Positions 1 to 7,842 are shown, counted from the stretch's first letter. The stretch: DNA of 29,976 nucleotides from Phycisphaerae bacterium (GCA_020058145.1 JAGVEP010000118.1:1-29976), one strand, 5' to 3'. Numbers and translations: made by a program. The notes: generated by a model not told the origin, from the letters alone.

Positions 1-110
1 CGCTCCGGCGCTTACCGCGGCGGGACTTTCACCCGCAAGTCCGATGCAGCACGAACCGCCCCGTAACACCGGGTCGGTTCGGTCAGGACGTACCATGCGG
101 TCAGTCTAGC
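1..110 (-). other. Non-coding, RNA-like segment at window edge
   Basis: No gene is visible here. Read on the minus strand, the stretch can fold: GCGGG at 26-38 pairs with CCCGC around a TGAAAGT loop, and a GGACT/AGTCC pairing overlaps it. The phrase GGGTGAAAGTCCC resembles the domain I sequences of bacterial group II introns, whose 5' end would lie near position 100 and whose body would run off the left edge. This is a resemblance only. It could equally be another structured RNA or unrelated sequence. Confidence 0.2.
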
Positions 111-144
111 GGTGACGAGCGGGACTGCAACGGTGGCCGACGCG

Positions 145-237
145 GCGTCGGACTCAGAGGTCCGACGCTACCGGAGACGCGGCGTCGGACTCGGAGGTCC
201 GGCGCTACCGGAGTCGTCGGACTCAGAGGTCCGACGC
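145..237. repeat. Three hairpin repeats, family A
   Basis: Three near-identical palindromes lie at 145-168, 182-205 and 214-237. Each has 9-nt arms (GCGTCGGAC / GTCCGACGC, with small changes) around a 6-nt loop (TCAGAG or TCGGAG), and each is followed by TACCG. The same family recurs at 24720-24796. The minus-strand radical SAM gene ends inside the third copy: its last residues (VASDL) and TGA stop are encoded by the repeat. There are no unique spacers, so this is not a CRISPR array. It looks like a dispersed intergenic repeat that may act at mRNA 3' ends. Confidence 0.85.
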
Positions 238-1251
238 TACCGGCGGTCGTCCGCGGTCGAAAAACAGCGTCGGCAGACTCTGTACCACGCCCACCGGGTC
301 GTAGAGGGCTTCCGTCTCGCCGCGGCAGTTGTACCAGCACTGCCGGCACGTCCGCGGGAACAGGTCCCGCCGCAGACGCTGCACGATTTGCTGCGCGGTG
401 TCGCGGTAGAGATTGGCGACGGGGCGGGCGCGCTCCTCGACGCACACCCCGATGTCGCCGGTCGAGTCGATACTGAAGAACCCGCGCCCCGCCCGGCAGC
501 CGGATACGCCGCCGTTGAGGGCCGCATCAAAGCGCGCGAGAAAGTAGGGCGTGCTCAGGAAGTTCGGGTATTTCCGGCGCAGGTGGAGCAGCCGCCGGCT
601 GACCGTGCCGTCGTCGGCGTGCAGGAAGCGCGTCGCGCCGGTCTTGCGCAACCCGTAGGGCTGGAGCATGAAATACGCGTCGCGGTCGGCGGCCATGCGG
701 ATCAGCGCCTCGACATCGTCGAGGTTGTCGTCCAGGAGGACGGCCATCCAGTTGACGCGTTGCCATTTGAACTTGCGGGCGGCGGCAAAATCCTCGATGC
801 ACGCCAGGGCCCGCTCATAAGCGCCCGGTACGCCCCGCCGCCGATCATGCCGCCCGGCGTCGGCATAATCGATGCTGACGGAGATGCCCCACAGTCCCGC
901 GGCGAACAGATCGTGTGCTAGCGCGGGGGTGGAAAACCAGCCGTTGGTGGTGATGAACGGGAAATGCGATTCGGCAACCGCCGCGACGATGTCCACGATG
1001 TCCGGGCGGATGAGCGGCTCGCCGCCCGCGAGGCTGATCAGCAGGGCGCCGAGCTCGGCGAGTTTTCGCGAGCCGGTTTCGAAATCGGTCACGGAGAGTT
1101 CGGGCTGGTCGCCCATGGGGTCGACCCAGTAGCGGCAGAATTGGCAGCGGAAATTGCAGCGATAATTGACCTGCCACGAGCACCACACGGGGTGTCGCGA
1201 GAAATACGCCCGGGCCAGGTGGAGTTTCTTCTGGACGGCGGTGCGCGCCAC
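223..1251 (-). CDS. Radical SAM protein with C-terminal cysteine cluster
   Basis: This encodes a 342-residue radical S-adenosylmethionine enzyme. The [4Fe-4S] motif CxxxCxxC is at Cys32, Cys36 and Cys39 (CNFRCQFC), and the SAM-binding GGEP motif is at 76-79. A second cysteine set (Cys252, Cys270, Cys302, Cys305, Cys309) resembles a SPASM/twitch auxiliary-cluster domain. Such proteins often modify peptides or act as maturases. No partner peptide or cofactor gene is visible nearby, so the substrate is unknown. The start is GTG at 1251 with GAGG about 8 nt upstream. The last five codons and the TGA lie within a family A hairpin repeat. The family call is firm; the specific function is not. Confidence 0.9.
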   Translation of the reverse strand: MARTAVQKKLHLARAYFSRHPVWCSWQVNYRCNFRCQFCRYWVDPMGDQPELSVTDFETGSRKLAELGALLISLAGGEPLIRPDIVDIVAAVAESHFPFITTNGWFSTPALAHDLFAAGLWGISVSIDYADAGRHDRRRGVPGAYERALACIEDFAAARKFKWQRVNWMAVLLDDNLDDVEALIRMAADRDAYFMLQPYGLRKTGATRFLHADDGTVSRRLLHLRRKYPNFLSTPYFLARFDAALNGGVSGCRAGRGFFSIDSTGDIGVCVEERARPVANLYRDTAQQIVQRLRRDLFPRTCRQCWYNCRGETEALYDPVGVVQSLPTLFFDRGRPPVASDL

Positions 1252-1407
1252 GCCCGAACCTCACTCTCGCCGTCGCGGAAACGCTCGCCTTGCCGCGCTG
1301 GCTGACTCAGGCGGCGTACGATAGCCGCCGGGGCGATTATCGGCCAGTCGTCGGGCGGGCGCGGCTCCTGGCGAGCCGATCCGTCTGGGCGTGCGGCAAG
1401 ATTTGCC

Positions 1408-1507
1408 TAAAGCCCCCGTCGGCGACCGGCCGATCAATTACGTGCAAGACCCCTCCTTACTCTCTCACACACCGGGACCCGCCCACAACGGGCCCCGGTC
1501 TGTTTTT
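1408..1507 (+). ncRNA. Possible short transcription unit before terminator
   Basis: A plus-strand terminator ends at 1507, yet no plus-strand gene lies upstream of it in the window. About 65 nt before the terminator is TAAAG (1408-1412) followed by GCCGATCAA (1429-1437). This resembles a sigma-28 type promoter (TAAA...GCCGATAA), but the spacing is about two bases too long. A small perfect hairpin (GGCAA/TTGCC, 1395-1407) precedes it. Together they could delimit a small RNA of roughly 60-70 nt. This is a tentative reading; the terminator could instead act on read-through transcription. Confidence 0.2.
1471..1507 (+). terminator. Rho-independent terminator
   Basis: A 10-nt arm ACCGGGACCC (1471-1480) pairs with GGGCCCCGGT (1490-1499) with one mismatch, around a 9-nt loop. 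TGTTTTT follows at 1501-1507. The T-run is on the plus strand only, so this terminates rightward transcription. Confidence 0.75.
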
Positions 1508-1602
1508 GGCGACTAGGGATGTCCGCCGAAGCTCGCAAGAGCGCCGCGAGCGCACCGAATTCACCGTATGATCCTCGGTTGCCAGACTTGCGAGGACCCG
1601 CC

Positions 1603-2184
1603 GTGCGCACGTTCATCGCCGTCGAACTCGAGCCCGCGCTGCGTGAGCCGCTGGTGAAGCTGCTGCGGAAGGATTTGCCGCGGGACCGTTCTGTGCGCTG
1701 GTGCGCTGAGAACCAACTGCATGTCACGCTGAAGTTCCTGGGTGAGATTGATGACGGGCAGCTCGCCGGCGTCGGCGAAGTGGTGCGCGATGTTTGCGCC
1801 CGGACCGAACCCTTCTCGATTCGTCTCGGTGGCCTCGGGTGCTTCCCCAGTCTGCGCAGTGCGCACGTGCTCTGGTGCGGCCTTGAGGATGCGACCGCCG
1901 GGTGTCGCCATTGGGTGGAATTGGCCGACCCGCTGCTGGAGAAACTCGGCTTCGAGCGGGAAATGCGGGCCTTCACGCCACACATCACGCTGGGTCGCAG
2001 CAAAGCCCGGGGCGGGGCGCGGGTGTTGCAGCGCGCACTGGAAATCCTCGCCTCCCCGGCAGCCGGCGAGATGCGGGTGCAGCAGATCGTTGTTTTCGAG
2101 AGTCGTTTGCTGCCGACGGGGGCTGAATACCGGCCGGTGTTCACGGCGGCGCTGGGGGAGACGCAGTCAGAGCCGCGACCGTGA
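1603..2184 (+). CDS. thpR: RNA 2',3'-cyclic phosphodiesterase (2H family)
   Basis: This 193-residue member of the LigT/ThpR 2H phosphoesterase family hydrolyses 2',3'-cyclic phosphodiester ends of RNA and was first known for a 2'-5' RNA ligase activity. The two catalytic HxT motifs are visible: His40-Thr42 (HVTLKFLG) and His127-Thr129 (HITLGR). The N-terminus MRTFIAVEL is typical of the family. I chose GTG at 1603 because GCGAGGA lies 6 nt upstream; upstream in-frame codons would add an unconserved extension. The gene is convergent with the YggX-type gene. Its last codons (SEPRP) and TGA stop lie inside the left arm of a long hairpin repeat. The family is confident; the physiological substrate is unknown. 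Confidence 0.9.
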   Translation: MRTFIAVELEPALREPLVKLLRKDLPRDRSVRWCAENQLHVTLKFLGEIDDGQLAGVGEVVRDVCARTEPFSIRLGGLGCFPSLRSAHVLWCGLEDATAGCRHWVELADPLLEKLGFEREMRAFTPHITLGRSKARGGARVLQRALEILASPAAGEMRVQQIVVFESRLLPTGAEYRPVFTAALGETQSEPRP

Positions 2185-2245
2185 GGGAGCGGAGTTGGAG
2201 CCCGCGGAACCGAGCGGGAACTCCGCTCCCTCACGGTCGCGGCTC
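2170..2245. repeat. Long hairpin repeat, family B
   Basis: Two perfect 27-nt arms (2170-2196 and 2219-2245) flank a 22-nt loop that contains a further CCCGC/GCGGG stem. Each arm contains the sequence CGACCGTGA, whose TGA is the stop codon of the gene entering from that side: ThpR at 2182-2184 and the YggX-type protein at 2231-2233. Both proteins therefore end in the same residues, SEPRP. There is no T-run, so any terminator role would rely on the stem alone. Confidence 0.9.
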
Positions 2246-2575
2246 AGATTGGACGGGCGGCGCAGATTGGACGGGCGGCACGTAGTTGGGAACCTGTTTT
2301 CCCTGGCCGAAGAGAAAGCCCTCCAGGTGCTCGCGGAGGATGGGGTTGGCCGCGTCGGAGGTTGGGTCGAGGCGGAATTCATTGATGACCAGCAACATGC
2401 GGTCCAGCCAGAGCTTCCACGCGTCGGCGGAAATCTGCTCGCAGATGCGCTGCTTCAGCGCGGGTCCGCCGAACAGCAGGGCCATCTTGAGCGCCCGGGC
2501 TCCGTCGGGTGTGCTCTCGTCCAGGGCGGGCAGATCCTGGTTAAGCTTGGCGCAGCGAACCGTGCGTGGCGGCAT
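2231..2575 (-). CDS. YggX-family Fe(II)-trafficking protein
   Basis: This 114-residue protein resembles YggX/Fe(II)-trafficking proteins, small cytoplasmic proteins linked to iron handling and oxidative protection of Fe-S enzymes. Family marks are the N-terminal RTVRCAKL with its cysteine and the core KQRICEQISADAWKLW, followed by a LINEFRL segment and an EHLEGFLFGQG end. It is longer than the usual ~90 residues. The extra tail is built from a duplicated 18-bp unit (PPVQSA/PPVQSE) and the hairpin repeat. The ATG at 2575 is preceded by TGGAGA at good spacing; a longer upstream reading lacks family similarity. It is divergent from the ABC permease gene across 129 bp, which should hold both promoters. 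Confidence 0.85.
   Translation of the reverse strand: MPPRTVRCAKLNQDLPALDESTPDGARALKMALLFGGPALKQRICEQISADAWKLWLDRMLLVINEFRLDPTSDAANPILREHLEGFLFGQGKQVPNYVPPVQSAPPVQSEPRP
2245..2280. repeat. 18-bp tandem duplication
   Basis: The unit CAGATTGGACGGGCGGC plus one base occurs twice in direct tandem right after the family B hairpin. It lies in frame within the 3' end of the minus-strand YggX-type gene and lengthens its proline-rich tail by six residues without breaking the frame. Confidence 0.8.
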
Positions 2576-2704
2576 ACGAGTGTCTCCAGACGTTGTCCTA
2601 CTCACAGAGCATAGGCGCGGCGGACGGTCGCTGCGAGTTGACGCCCGCCGGACCGGTTCGTACCGTGCCATGTTCCGGCTGAAACGTCGGCATAAAGGAC
2701 TGTC

Positions 2705-3907
2705 ATGTTTGCCCTGGCGTGGGCCAACTTGATGCACCACAAGCTGCGTAGCCTGCTCAGTGCGCTGGCGGTCGGCATCGGCATCATGCTTATGTTGGTC
2801 TCCAATGGTCTGGCGACCGGCTCGCTCGCCGAGGTGGACCAGCGGATGCAGAGCGTCGATGCGGAGCTGGTGATTTTACCGGCCCAGGACAACATCATCT
2901 TCACGGGCGGGGCGCCGTTTCGCCGCGGACACGAGCAGCACCTGTGCCAGGCTGCGGATGAGCGCGGCCCGCTGGCGGCCGAGGTGATTCCGGTTTTCTT
3001 CGGGCAGGTCAAGATGGGCGGGCAGCAGCAACGGCTCTTCGGCGTCGATCCGCGGCAAATGGCGGCCTTCCTCGGCCCGCGGCGGGTGCTGGCGGGCAAA
3101 CTCTTCGAGCGGGCAGGGGCGTTCTGCGACCGCCTGCGGGCCGGCGAGGCGGCAGCGCCCAGCCTGTCCGACCCAGCGTATCAGGCGTTCATCGCCGACG
3201 GGCTCGAACTCGTGATTGACCAGCGCCTGCAGCGCGTCGGCGGCTATCGGCTGAGCGACGAACTCCAGATCATGGGCCAGGTGTTCCGCATCGTCGGCAT
3301 CATCGAAACCGGCGTGGCCGGCCGTGTGTTCGCGCCGCTGCAAACTCTGCGGGAGATCGCGCTGGCCGGAGAGCCGAGCGCCAGCATGTATTTCGTCAGG
3401 CTGCGCCCGGGCCTCGATCCGGTCGCCGCGGCCGACTTCTTTCAGCGGGGACTGGGCTCCGACGTGCGCGTCGAGCTGAAGAGCGACTACGGCCGCCTGC
3501 TGCGCGAGAGCTTCGCGCAGGTGAGCCTGTACCTCAACGCCTCCAGCGGCGTGGCCCTGTCGGCGTGCTTCCTGTTCATCCTGCTGACCATGTACACGAC
3601 GGTGATCGAGCGGACACGCGAAATCGGCATCCTCAAATCGCTCGGCGTGGGACGCGGCGGCTTGCTGCGTTTGTCGATCAACGAGGCGCTCCTGATCTCG
3701 CTAGGCGGCGTCGCCATCGGCATGGTGCTCGCCTTTTTGGTCCGCGGTGTGCTCCTGGTGTACAAGCCGCTGCTCACAGTTGAGCTCGCCGGCCGGGGAC
3801 TGGCCGCCGCGGTCATCGTCGGCGTGGTCGGTGGCGTGCTAAGTGCCTTGTACCCCGGCTACCGGGCCGCGCGACTCGATCCGGCGGTGGCTTTGAGCGC
3901 CGAATGA
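2705..3907 (+). CDS. ABC transporter permease (FtsX/MacB type)
   Basis: This 400-residue inner-membrane permease has one N-terminal span (about 13-38), a large extracytoplasmic domain, and three C-terminal spans (about 275-298, 325-350, 365-390). The cytoplasmic signature ERTREIGILKSLG and the final YPGYRAARLDPAVALSAE-type ending are diagnostic of the MacB/LolCE/FtsX family. These permeases transmit ATP-driven mechanical force to substrates at the outer face of the membrane, such as lipoproteins, peptides or envelope enzymes. AAAGGA lies before the ATG at 2705. It overlaps the ATPase gene by 4 nt (ATGA), so the two are co-translated. No adaptor gene is in this operon, which favours a LolCDE/YbbAP-like role over a tripartite exporter. 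The substrate is unknown. Confidence 0.9.
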   Translation: MFALAWANLMHHKLRSLLSALAVGIGIMLMLVSNGLATGSLAEVDQRMQSVDAELVILPAQDNIIFTGGAPFRRGHEQHLCQAADERGPLAAEVIPVFFGQVKMGGQQQRLFGVDPRQMAAFLGPRRVLAGKLFERAGAFCDRLRAGEAAAPSLSDPAYQAFIADGLELVIDQRLQRVGGYRLSDELQIMGQVFRIVGIIETGVAGRVFAPLQTLREIALAGEPSASMYFVRLRPGLDPVAAADFFQRGLGSDVRVELKSDYGRLLRESFAQVSLYLNASSGVALSACFLFILLTMYTTVIERTREIGILKSLGVGRGGLLRLSINEALLISLGGVAIGMVLAFLVRGVLLVYKPLLTVELAGRGLAAAVIVGVVGGVLSALYPGYRAARLDPAVALSAE

Positions 3908-4578
3908 ACGACGAGCTCATGATTGACGTCCGCGACCTGCACCACGCCTACACCCACGGCGGCGTGGTCGAGCCCGTGTTACACGGCATCGGTCTCCACG
4001 TGCAGCGCGGCGAGTTTGTCGTCGTCATGGGCCCCTCCGGCTGCGGCAAGACCACACTGCTGAACATCATCGGACTGATGTTGACGCCGACCAGGGCCGA
4101 GACGGTCCGCGTCGCGGGGTGCGAGACGCTCGGGCTGGACGAGGCGCTGCGCACACGCCTGCGGCGCGATGCGCTCGGCTTCGTTTTTCAGCGGTTCAAT
4201 CTGCTGCGGACCATCAGCGTGCGTCGAAACGTGGCGTTGCCGCTGGGCCTGCGCGGCATGGCAGCGGACGGGCCGGTGGATGACCTGCTGGCACGGGTGG
4301 GTCTGGCGGGTATGGCCCACAAGAAGCCGGGGCAGCTCTCGGTCGGGCAACAGCAGCGCGTGGCCATTGCGCGGGCCGTTGTGGGCCGGCCGGCGCTGCT
4401 GCTGGCAGATGAACCGACCGGCAATCTGGACTCGGCCAACGCCGCTGCGGTGCTCGACCTGCTGTCGGAGGTGCATCGCGCGGACGGTCAGACCATCGTG
4501 ATGATCACGCACAACGAGCAACTCGCGGTGCAGGCCGACCGCGTGCTGCACATGCGCGACGGGCGTATTCTTGACTGA
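3904..4578 (+). CDS. ABC transporter ATP-binding protein (LolD/MacB type)
   Basis: This 224-residue ATPase pairs with the permease just upstream. Walker A is GPSGCGKTT (43-51), the signature LSVGQQQR starts at 145, Walker B LLLADEPTG is at 165-173, with D-loop NLDS and H-loop His203. The size and sequence match the LolD/FtsE/MacB-N group. It starts on the ATGA overlap with the permease stop, the usual arrangement for equimolar synthesis. The following membrane-protein gene begins one base after its stop or overlaps it. A stand-alone ATPase plus a single permease suggests a homodimeric permease with two ATPase subunits. Confidence 0.93.
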   Translation: MNDELMIDVRDLHHAYTHGGVVEPVLHGIGLHVQRGEFVVVMGPSGCGKTTLLNIIGLMLTPTRAETVRVAGCETLGLDEALRTRLRRDALGFVFQRFNLLRTISVRRNVALPLGLRGMAADGPVDDLLARVGLAGMAHKKPGQLSVGQQQRVAIARAVVGRPALLLADEPTGNLDSANAAAVLDLLSEVHRADGQTIVMITHNEQLAVQADRVLHMRDGRILD

Positions 4579-4579
4579 C

Positions 4580-5311
4580 ATGAGCCCGAGTCTCAACGAA
4601 ATTGCGCGGCTGGCAGATCCTGCCGGCCGGCGTATCCCGCCCGGTACGCGGGTCTGGTTCGCCTGGTTCCTTGTGTGGCTGACGGGGCTGGCGGCGCTGG
4701 CGCTATGGCTGCTGGCCCGCTGGGAGCACGGCGGCGAGCCACTCGCCATGCGGGCTTGGATTCTGGTCCTGATGTGCTTCTATCTGTCGCTGTGCAACGC
4801 GTTTGTGCCGTTGCCCACAGCCTGGATCATCCTACTCGCGGCCGCCCCGGATTACGCGCTGCTCGCCCAGCCCGTGCTGAACATCCTCATGGTGGCGGTG
4901 CTGGGGGCGCTGGCGACCGCGATGGCCAACCTGACTGAGTATCATTTGCTGGCCTATGGCTTTGGCGGCGGGTTGGGCCAGCGCCTGCGGGCTACCAACG
5001 TGTACACCTGGGCTGTCCGCTGGTTTGATCGCGCGCCGCTGCAGGTCCTGGCGCTCGTCGCCTTCATTCCGATTCCGGTCGATGTGGTGCGCTGGCTGGC
5101 CATTCTTCGAGGGTACTCGCGGCTGCGCTTCGGGCTGGCCTATCTGCTCGGTCGCAGCGGCCGATATCTCATCTTTGGTGGGTGTTCCGTGTTTTTTGCG
5201 CTGGGAGCGCGGCAGATCATGCTCATTCAGGTGGGGCTGGTTCTGGCGGCGCTGAGTGCTCGGGTGGTGTGGTGGCTGGTGCGTCGTGGAGGGCCGCGAC
5301 TTGCCGCGTGA
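4580..5311 (+). CDS. VTT/DedA-like membrane protein
   Basis: This is a 243-residue polytopic membrane protein with hydrophobic segments near 25-45, 60-80, 90-125, 150-170 and 205-235. The layout (FVPLPTAWIILLAA, then an amphipathic glycine-rich stretch, then FIPIPVDVVRWLAILRGYSRLRF with a following GRSGRY) resembles the VTT/SNARE-associated (DedA, TVP38) fold, whose members include lipid flippases and scramblases. I prefer ATG at 4580; a TTG at 4571 overlapping the ATPase stop is possible. It is tightly linked to the ABC pair and may share its envelope role, which is inference. Its last ~88 nt overlap the convergent gene at 5223-5771. Confidence 0.7.
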   Translation: MSPSLNEIARLADPAGRRIPPGTRVWFAWFLVWLTGLAALALWLLARWEHGGEPLAMRAWILVLMCFYLSLCNAFVPLPTAWIILLAAAPDYALLAQPVLNILMVAVLGALATAMANLTEYHLLAYGFGGGLGQRLRATNVYTWAVRWFDRAPLQVLALVAFIPIPVDVVRWLAILRGYSRLRFGLAYLLGRSGRYLIFGGCSVFFALGARQIMLIQVGLVLAALSARVVWWLVRRGGPRLAA

Positions 5312-5771
5312 GCTGGGAGATCGGATCCCTTGGCGGCAACAACTGCGGCAGTAGCAGCATCGCCGAGAGCGAGATGGCGATCGTCACGAGGGCCACAGCC
5401 GCGATCAGCCCGCGGATCTTCGCGGATACCCCCTCCAGCGGACGGTTGAGCAGCCACAGGGCCGTATCGATGGCCCGATAAACGATACCGCGCGCGAGGC
5501 ACGTGGACTGCGCTTCGCCAGCCTCAAGCCCGGCGGGTTCCTCTGCCGGGCTCGTTTGGGCCGCCGCAGCCGTGCCCTTAGCAGCCGGTGGCGACCGCAG
5601 TGCGGCGTGCGACGCCTGCGGTAGCGGCGGCGCTTCCACTTGGGTTGGCACGATCGCGCTGCGTGCGTTGTCCAACCCGCGAGAGGCGGGTGGCATTTGA
5701 GCCCGCACATTCTCCGAGTCGGCGCCGATGTCGGCTTTGGAAGTTGAAGTTGTGGCGGATGAGTCGCTCAT
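5223..5771 (-). CDS. Single-span membrane protein, unknown function
   Basis: This predicted protein of 182 residues is not recognised. The N-terminal half is low-complexity and rich in Ala, Pro, Ser and Thr. The second half holds a conserved-looking patch (GIVYRAIDTALWLLNRPLEG), one transmembrane helix (about IAAVALVTIAISLSAMLLL) and a short PISQLTRQVAAL amphipathic segment ending in a Pro/Glu-rich tail. The ATG at 5771 (MSDSS) is chosen because a longer reading would translate the family C repeat. Only a weak GGA lies upstream. The 3' end overlaps the end of the VTT gene by 89 nt in the opposite direction, so one of the two C-termini may be shorter in reality. The membrane segment and frame length support a real gene. 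Confidence 0.55.
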   Translation of the reverse strand: MSDSSATTSTSKADIGADSENVRAQMPPASRGLDNARSAIVPTQVEAPPLPQASHAALRSPPAAKGTAAAAQTSPAEEPAGLEAGEAQSTCLARGIVYRAIDTALWLLNRPLEGVSAKIRGLIAAVALVTIAISLSAMLLLPQLLPPRDPISQLTRQVAALHDAPATTPPEHSAPPEPAPPE

Positions 5772-5787
5772 AGGTACGTCCAGGCAC

Positions 5788-5842
5788 GGGTGGGGTGGCC
5801 ATCTTGGCCGCCCGCGCGGCGGGCGAGACGCCCACCCCACCC
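5788..5842. repeat. Inverted repeat, family C
   Basis: GGGTGGGGTGG (5788-5798) pairs with CCACCCCACCC (5832-5842). Between them are a GGCC-rich stretch and a GCCCGCGCGGCGGGC inner stem. The element sits just upstream of the minus-strand gene starting at 5771. In open frames it would encode a spurious VGWASRPP-type peptide, which explains false N-terminal extensions of the neighbours. Confidence 0.8.
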
Positions 5843-6110
5843 AGCTCATGCGCTATTTTCACGGAGGCATCGCACTAACGAGATCGGCTCGGAGAGGGCG
5901 GCTCTCCACGTAGCGCTCAGCCCTGGGGTTGCCAGTCGCGAATTCGCCGATAACCGGTCCGCTTCCCGAGTCGCGGGGCTTGTCGAAAGTTGTACCTGTG
6001 TGGTCGACATTCCGCGGCCGAAGCGATGTAATCGTGAGGTGAACCGAGACGCGGTCCGACATGGGAGCCTGCGCCTCCCGCAATTCGACCGCTCGCGTGG
6101 GAGACCGACG
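5843..6110. other. Intergenic region before exported-protein gene
   Basis: These 268 bp hold no gene that I can support. Together with the family C repeat, the gap between the two start codons is about 340 bp. It should carry the promoter of the 6111-7841 gene and probably that of the divergent 5223-5771 gene. I see GCCGATAA at 5946-5953 but no matching upstream box, so I do not call a promoter. Confidence 0.5.
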
Positions 6111-7841
6111 ATGGGTCGCCTAACCGTTTTCGCGACGATGGCGCTGGCCGGCCTGGCCCAAGCCAGCGCGCAAGGCCCCGCCAGCGCGCCAAGCCAGGTC
6201 GAACCTGGCCTCGAGCGCGTGCTGCGGCACATACCCGACGACACGCATCTGCTGTTGCTCGTGCCGCGCATCGATCAGTTCGCGACGGGGGTGGCCGCGT
6301 TCGGCAAGGCGTCCGGACTGCGCGAGCTGGCCGAATTCACGCCGCGCAGCGCGCTGGATGATCTCTTGGGCAAGAGTGCCGCGGCGATCGACTCGGCCGG
6401 GCCGCTCGCCATCGTGTTGTCGGCGACCGACGATGAACCGCTGTTGATTGCCGCCTTGAATGCTGATTCGGCCTGGCAAGGCGCGACGCAGCCCGCGCGG
6501 CTGCGCGACGGCGTGCTCGTCTACGAATTCGGGACCGAACGCTTCGTGGCCACGACGACCGACGGCGTCGCCATCTTCGCCCGCGAGAAATGCGAGCTGC
6601 GCCGCGCCGTGGAAGCCTCCGGGAAGTTTGTCGCGCGGCTCACGCCCGATCTCAGCAGCGGCGGCGCCCGACAGATGCTGCTCCACATCGACGTGCCGGC
6701 GTGGCGCGAACTGGTCGGCACCCAAGTGACTGTGCTGATGCAGTGCATGGCCATGGGCATGGCGGCGTCGGATCCGGATGCCGAAATCGCGCTGCGCGTA
6801 TGGACTTGGGCAATCGGGCAGGCGAAGAAGGTCTTGGCCGAGGCCCAGGAATTGCGGGTCACGCTCCACGTTGATGCGGACGGGGTGTTTCTGCAAGAGC
6901 GCGTGACGTTCAATCCCGACGGCTGTGTCGCGGGGTACTTGAAACAGGTGCCGCGCTCCAAACACGATCTGCTCCGCGGCCTGCCGACCGGCGGCGTCGA
7001 CATCGTCCTGGCGTACGAGTGGGAGGAGCCGGCCGGGGCCGAGGGCTGGAACGCGTCCCTGTCACGGGCGATGTTCGAGATCGAGTCCCTCAGGCAAAAA
7101 GTCGGTCCCGAAAAACTCGAAACCGTCATCCAACGCAGCATCGAGATGAACCAGAAAGTGTCGGGCGTCAGCATGATGTTCGGCTTCGGCACCGATAGCA
7201 AAGGGCTCGCCTATTCGGGCCTGTACCTGACTGCCGACGCGCGCAGCGTGCAGCGCGATCTGCGCTCGATCTGCGAACTGACGCCCGAGCTGATGAACGC
7301 CTGGGGCACGTTCCCGCTGGCCATGTCGCCGCAGGAACCCGAGACGGTTGCGGGCGTCGCGGCCGACGTTTACCGCTTCAGCTTCGAGGCGGAGGGCAAG
7401 CCGTCGCAGACGATGCTGCAGGCGGTCTATGGCAAGGACGCGAGCTTGTACATGGCCCCACATCCCGCGGGTTTGGCTTTTGCTTTTGGTCAGCGCGACG
7501 AAGCCCGCACGACGCTGACGCGGCTGCTGGCGACGGACGCGCCGCCGCTGAATCGCGACGCGCGGGTGACGGCGCTTTTGAAGCGGTTTGCGCCGGAGCC
7601 GCAGTTATGTCTGCTGGTCGATCTGCCGCGGATAGCGAAGGGCATACTGGGACTGGTGGAGCGTGCGGGCGTGCCGGTGCCGCAGATTGCCATTTCCGAC
7701 CGGCCGACGTCCCTGGCGGGTTTGACGTTCTACCTGGAGCCCGCAGCGGTGCGGGCCGAGCTTTTCGTGCCGGCGGAACCGGTCAGGGTCCTGAGAGAGT
7801 CGGCCAAGGACTTGGGGGACGTGGCGGAGAAAGCGTACTAG
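6111..7841 (+). CDS. Large exported protein of unknown function
   Basis: This 576-residue protein has a short signal peptide (MGRLTVFATMALAGLAQASAQ, cleaved after about residue 20). The mature part begins with a HIPDDTHLLLLVPRID pattern typical of planctomycete exported proteins that start by assessing a beta-sheet domain, and similar strand-rich segments recur (TFYLEPAAVRAELFVP near the end). No catalytic motif, anchor or membrane span after the signal peptide is visible. ATG at 6111 is preceded by GGGAGA at 9 nt; an in-frame upstream extension crosses the family C repeat and is unlikely. The TAG stop directly abuts a family D hairpin repeat. It appears to be monocistronic. Probably periplasmic; function unknown. 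Confidence 0.8.
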   Translation: MGRLTVFATMALAGLAQASAQGPASAPSQVEPGLERVLRHIPDDTHLLLLVPRIDQFATGVAAFGKASGLRELAEFTPRSALDDLLGKSAAAIDSAGPLAIVLSATDDEPLLIAALNADSAWQGATQPARLRDGVLVYEFGTERFVATTTDGVAIFAREKCELRRAVEASGKFVARLTPDLSSGGARQMLLHIDVPAWRELVGTQVTVLMQCMAMGMAASDPDAEIALRVWTWAIGQAKKVLAEAQELRVTLHVDADGVFLQERVTFNPDGCVAGYLKQVPRSKHDLLRGLPTGGVDIVLAYEWEEPAGAEGWNASLSRAMFEIESLRQKVGPEKLETVIQRSIEMNQKVSGVSMMFGFGTDSKGLAYSGLYLTADARSVQRDLRSICELTPELMNAWGTFPLAMSPQEPETVAGVAADVYRFSFEAEGKPSQTMLQAVYGKDASLYMAPHPAGLAFAFGQRDEARTTLTRLLATDAPPLNRDARVTALLKRFAPEPQLCLLVDLPRIAKGILGLVERAGVPVPQIAISDRPTSLAGLTFYLEPAAVRAELFVPAEPVRVLRESAKDLGDVAEKAY

Positions 7842-7842
7842 C

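Noticed and set aside
145..237. Possible CRISPR array or operator cluster
   Set aside because: Spacing is irregular (37 and 32 nt), the intervals are near-identical repeat sequence, and the element recurs at 24720-24796 as a dispersed repeat.
112..921. Long plus-strand open frame
   Set aside because: It is antisense to the radical SAM gene, begins in family A repeats and has no recognisable domain; high GC keeps such frames open.
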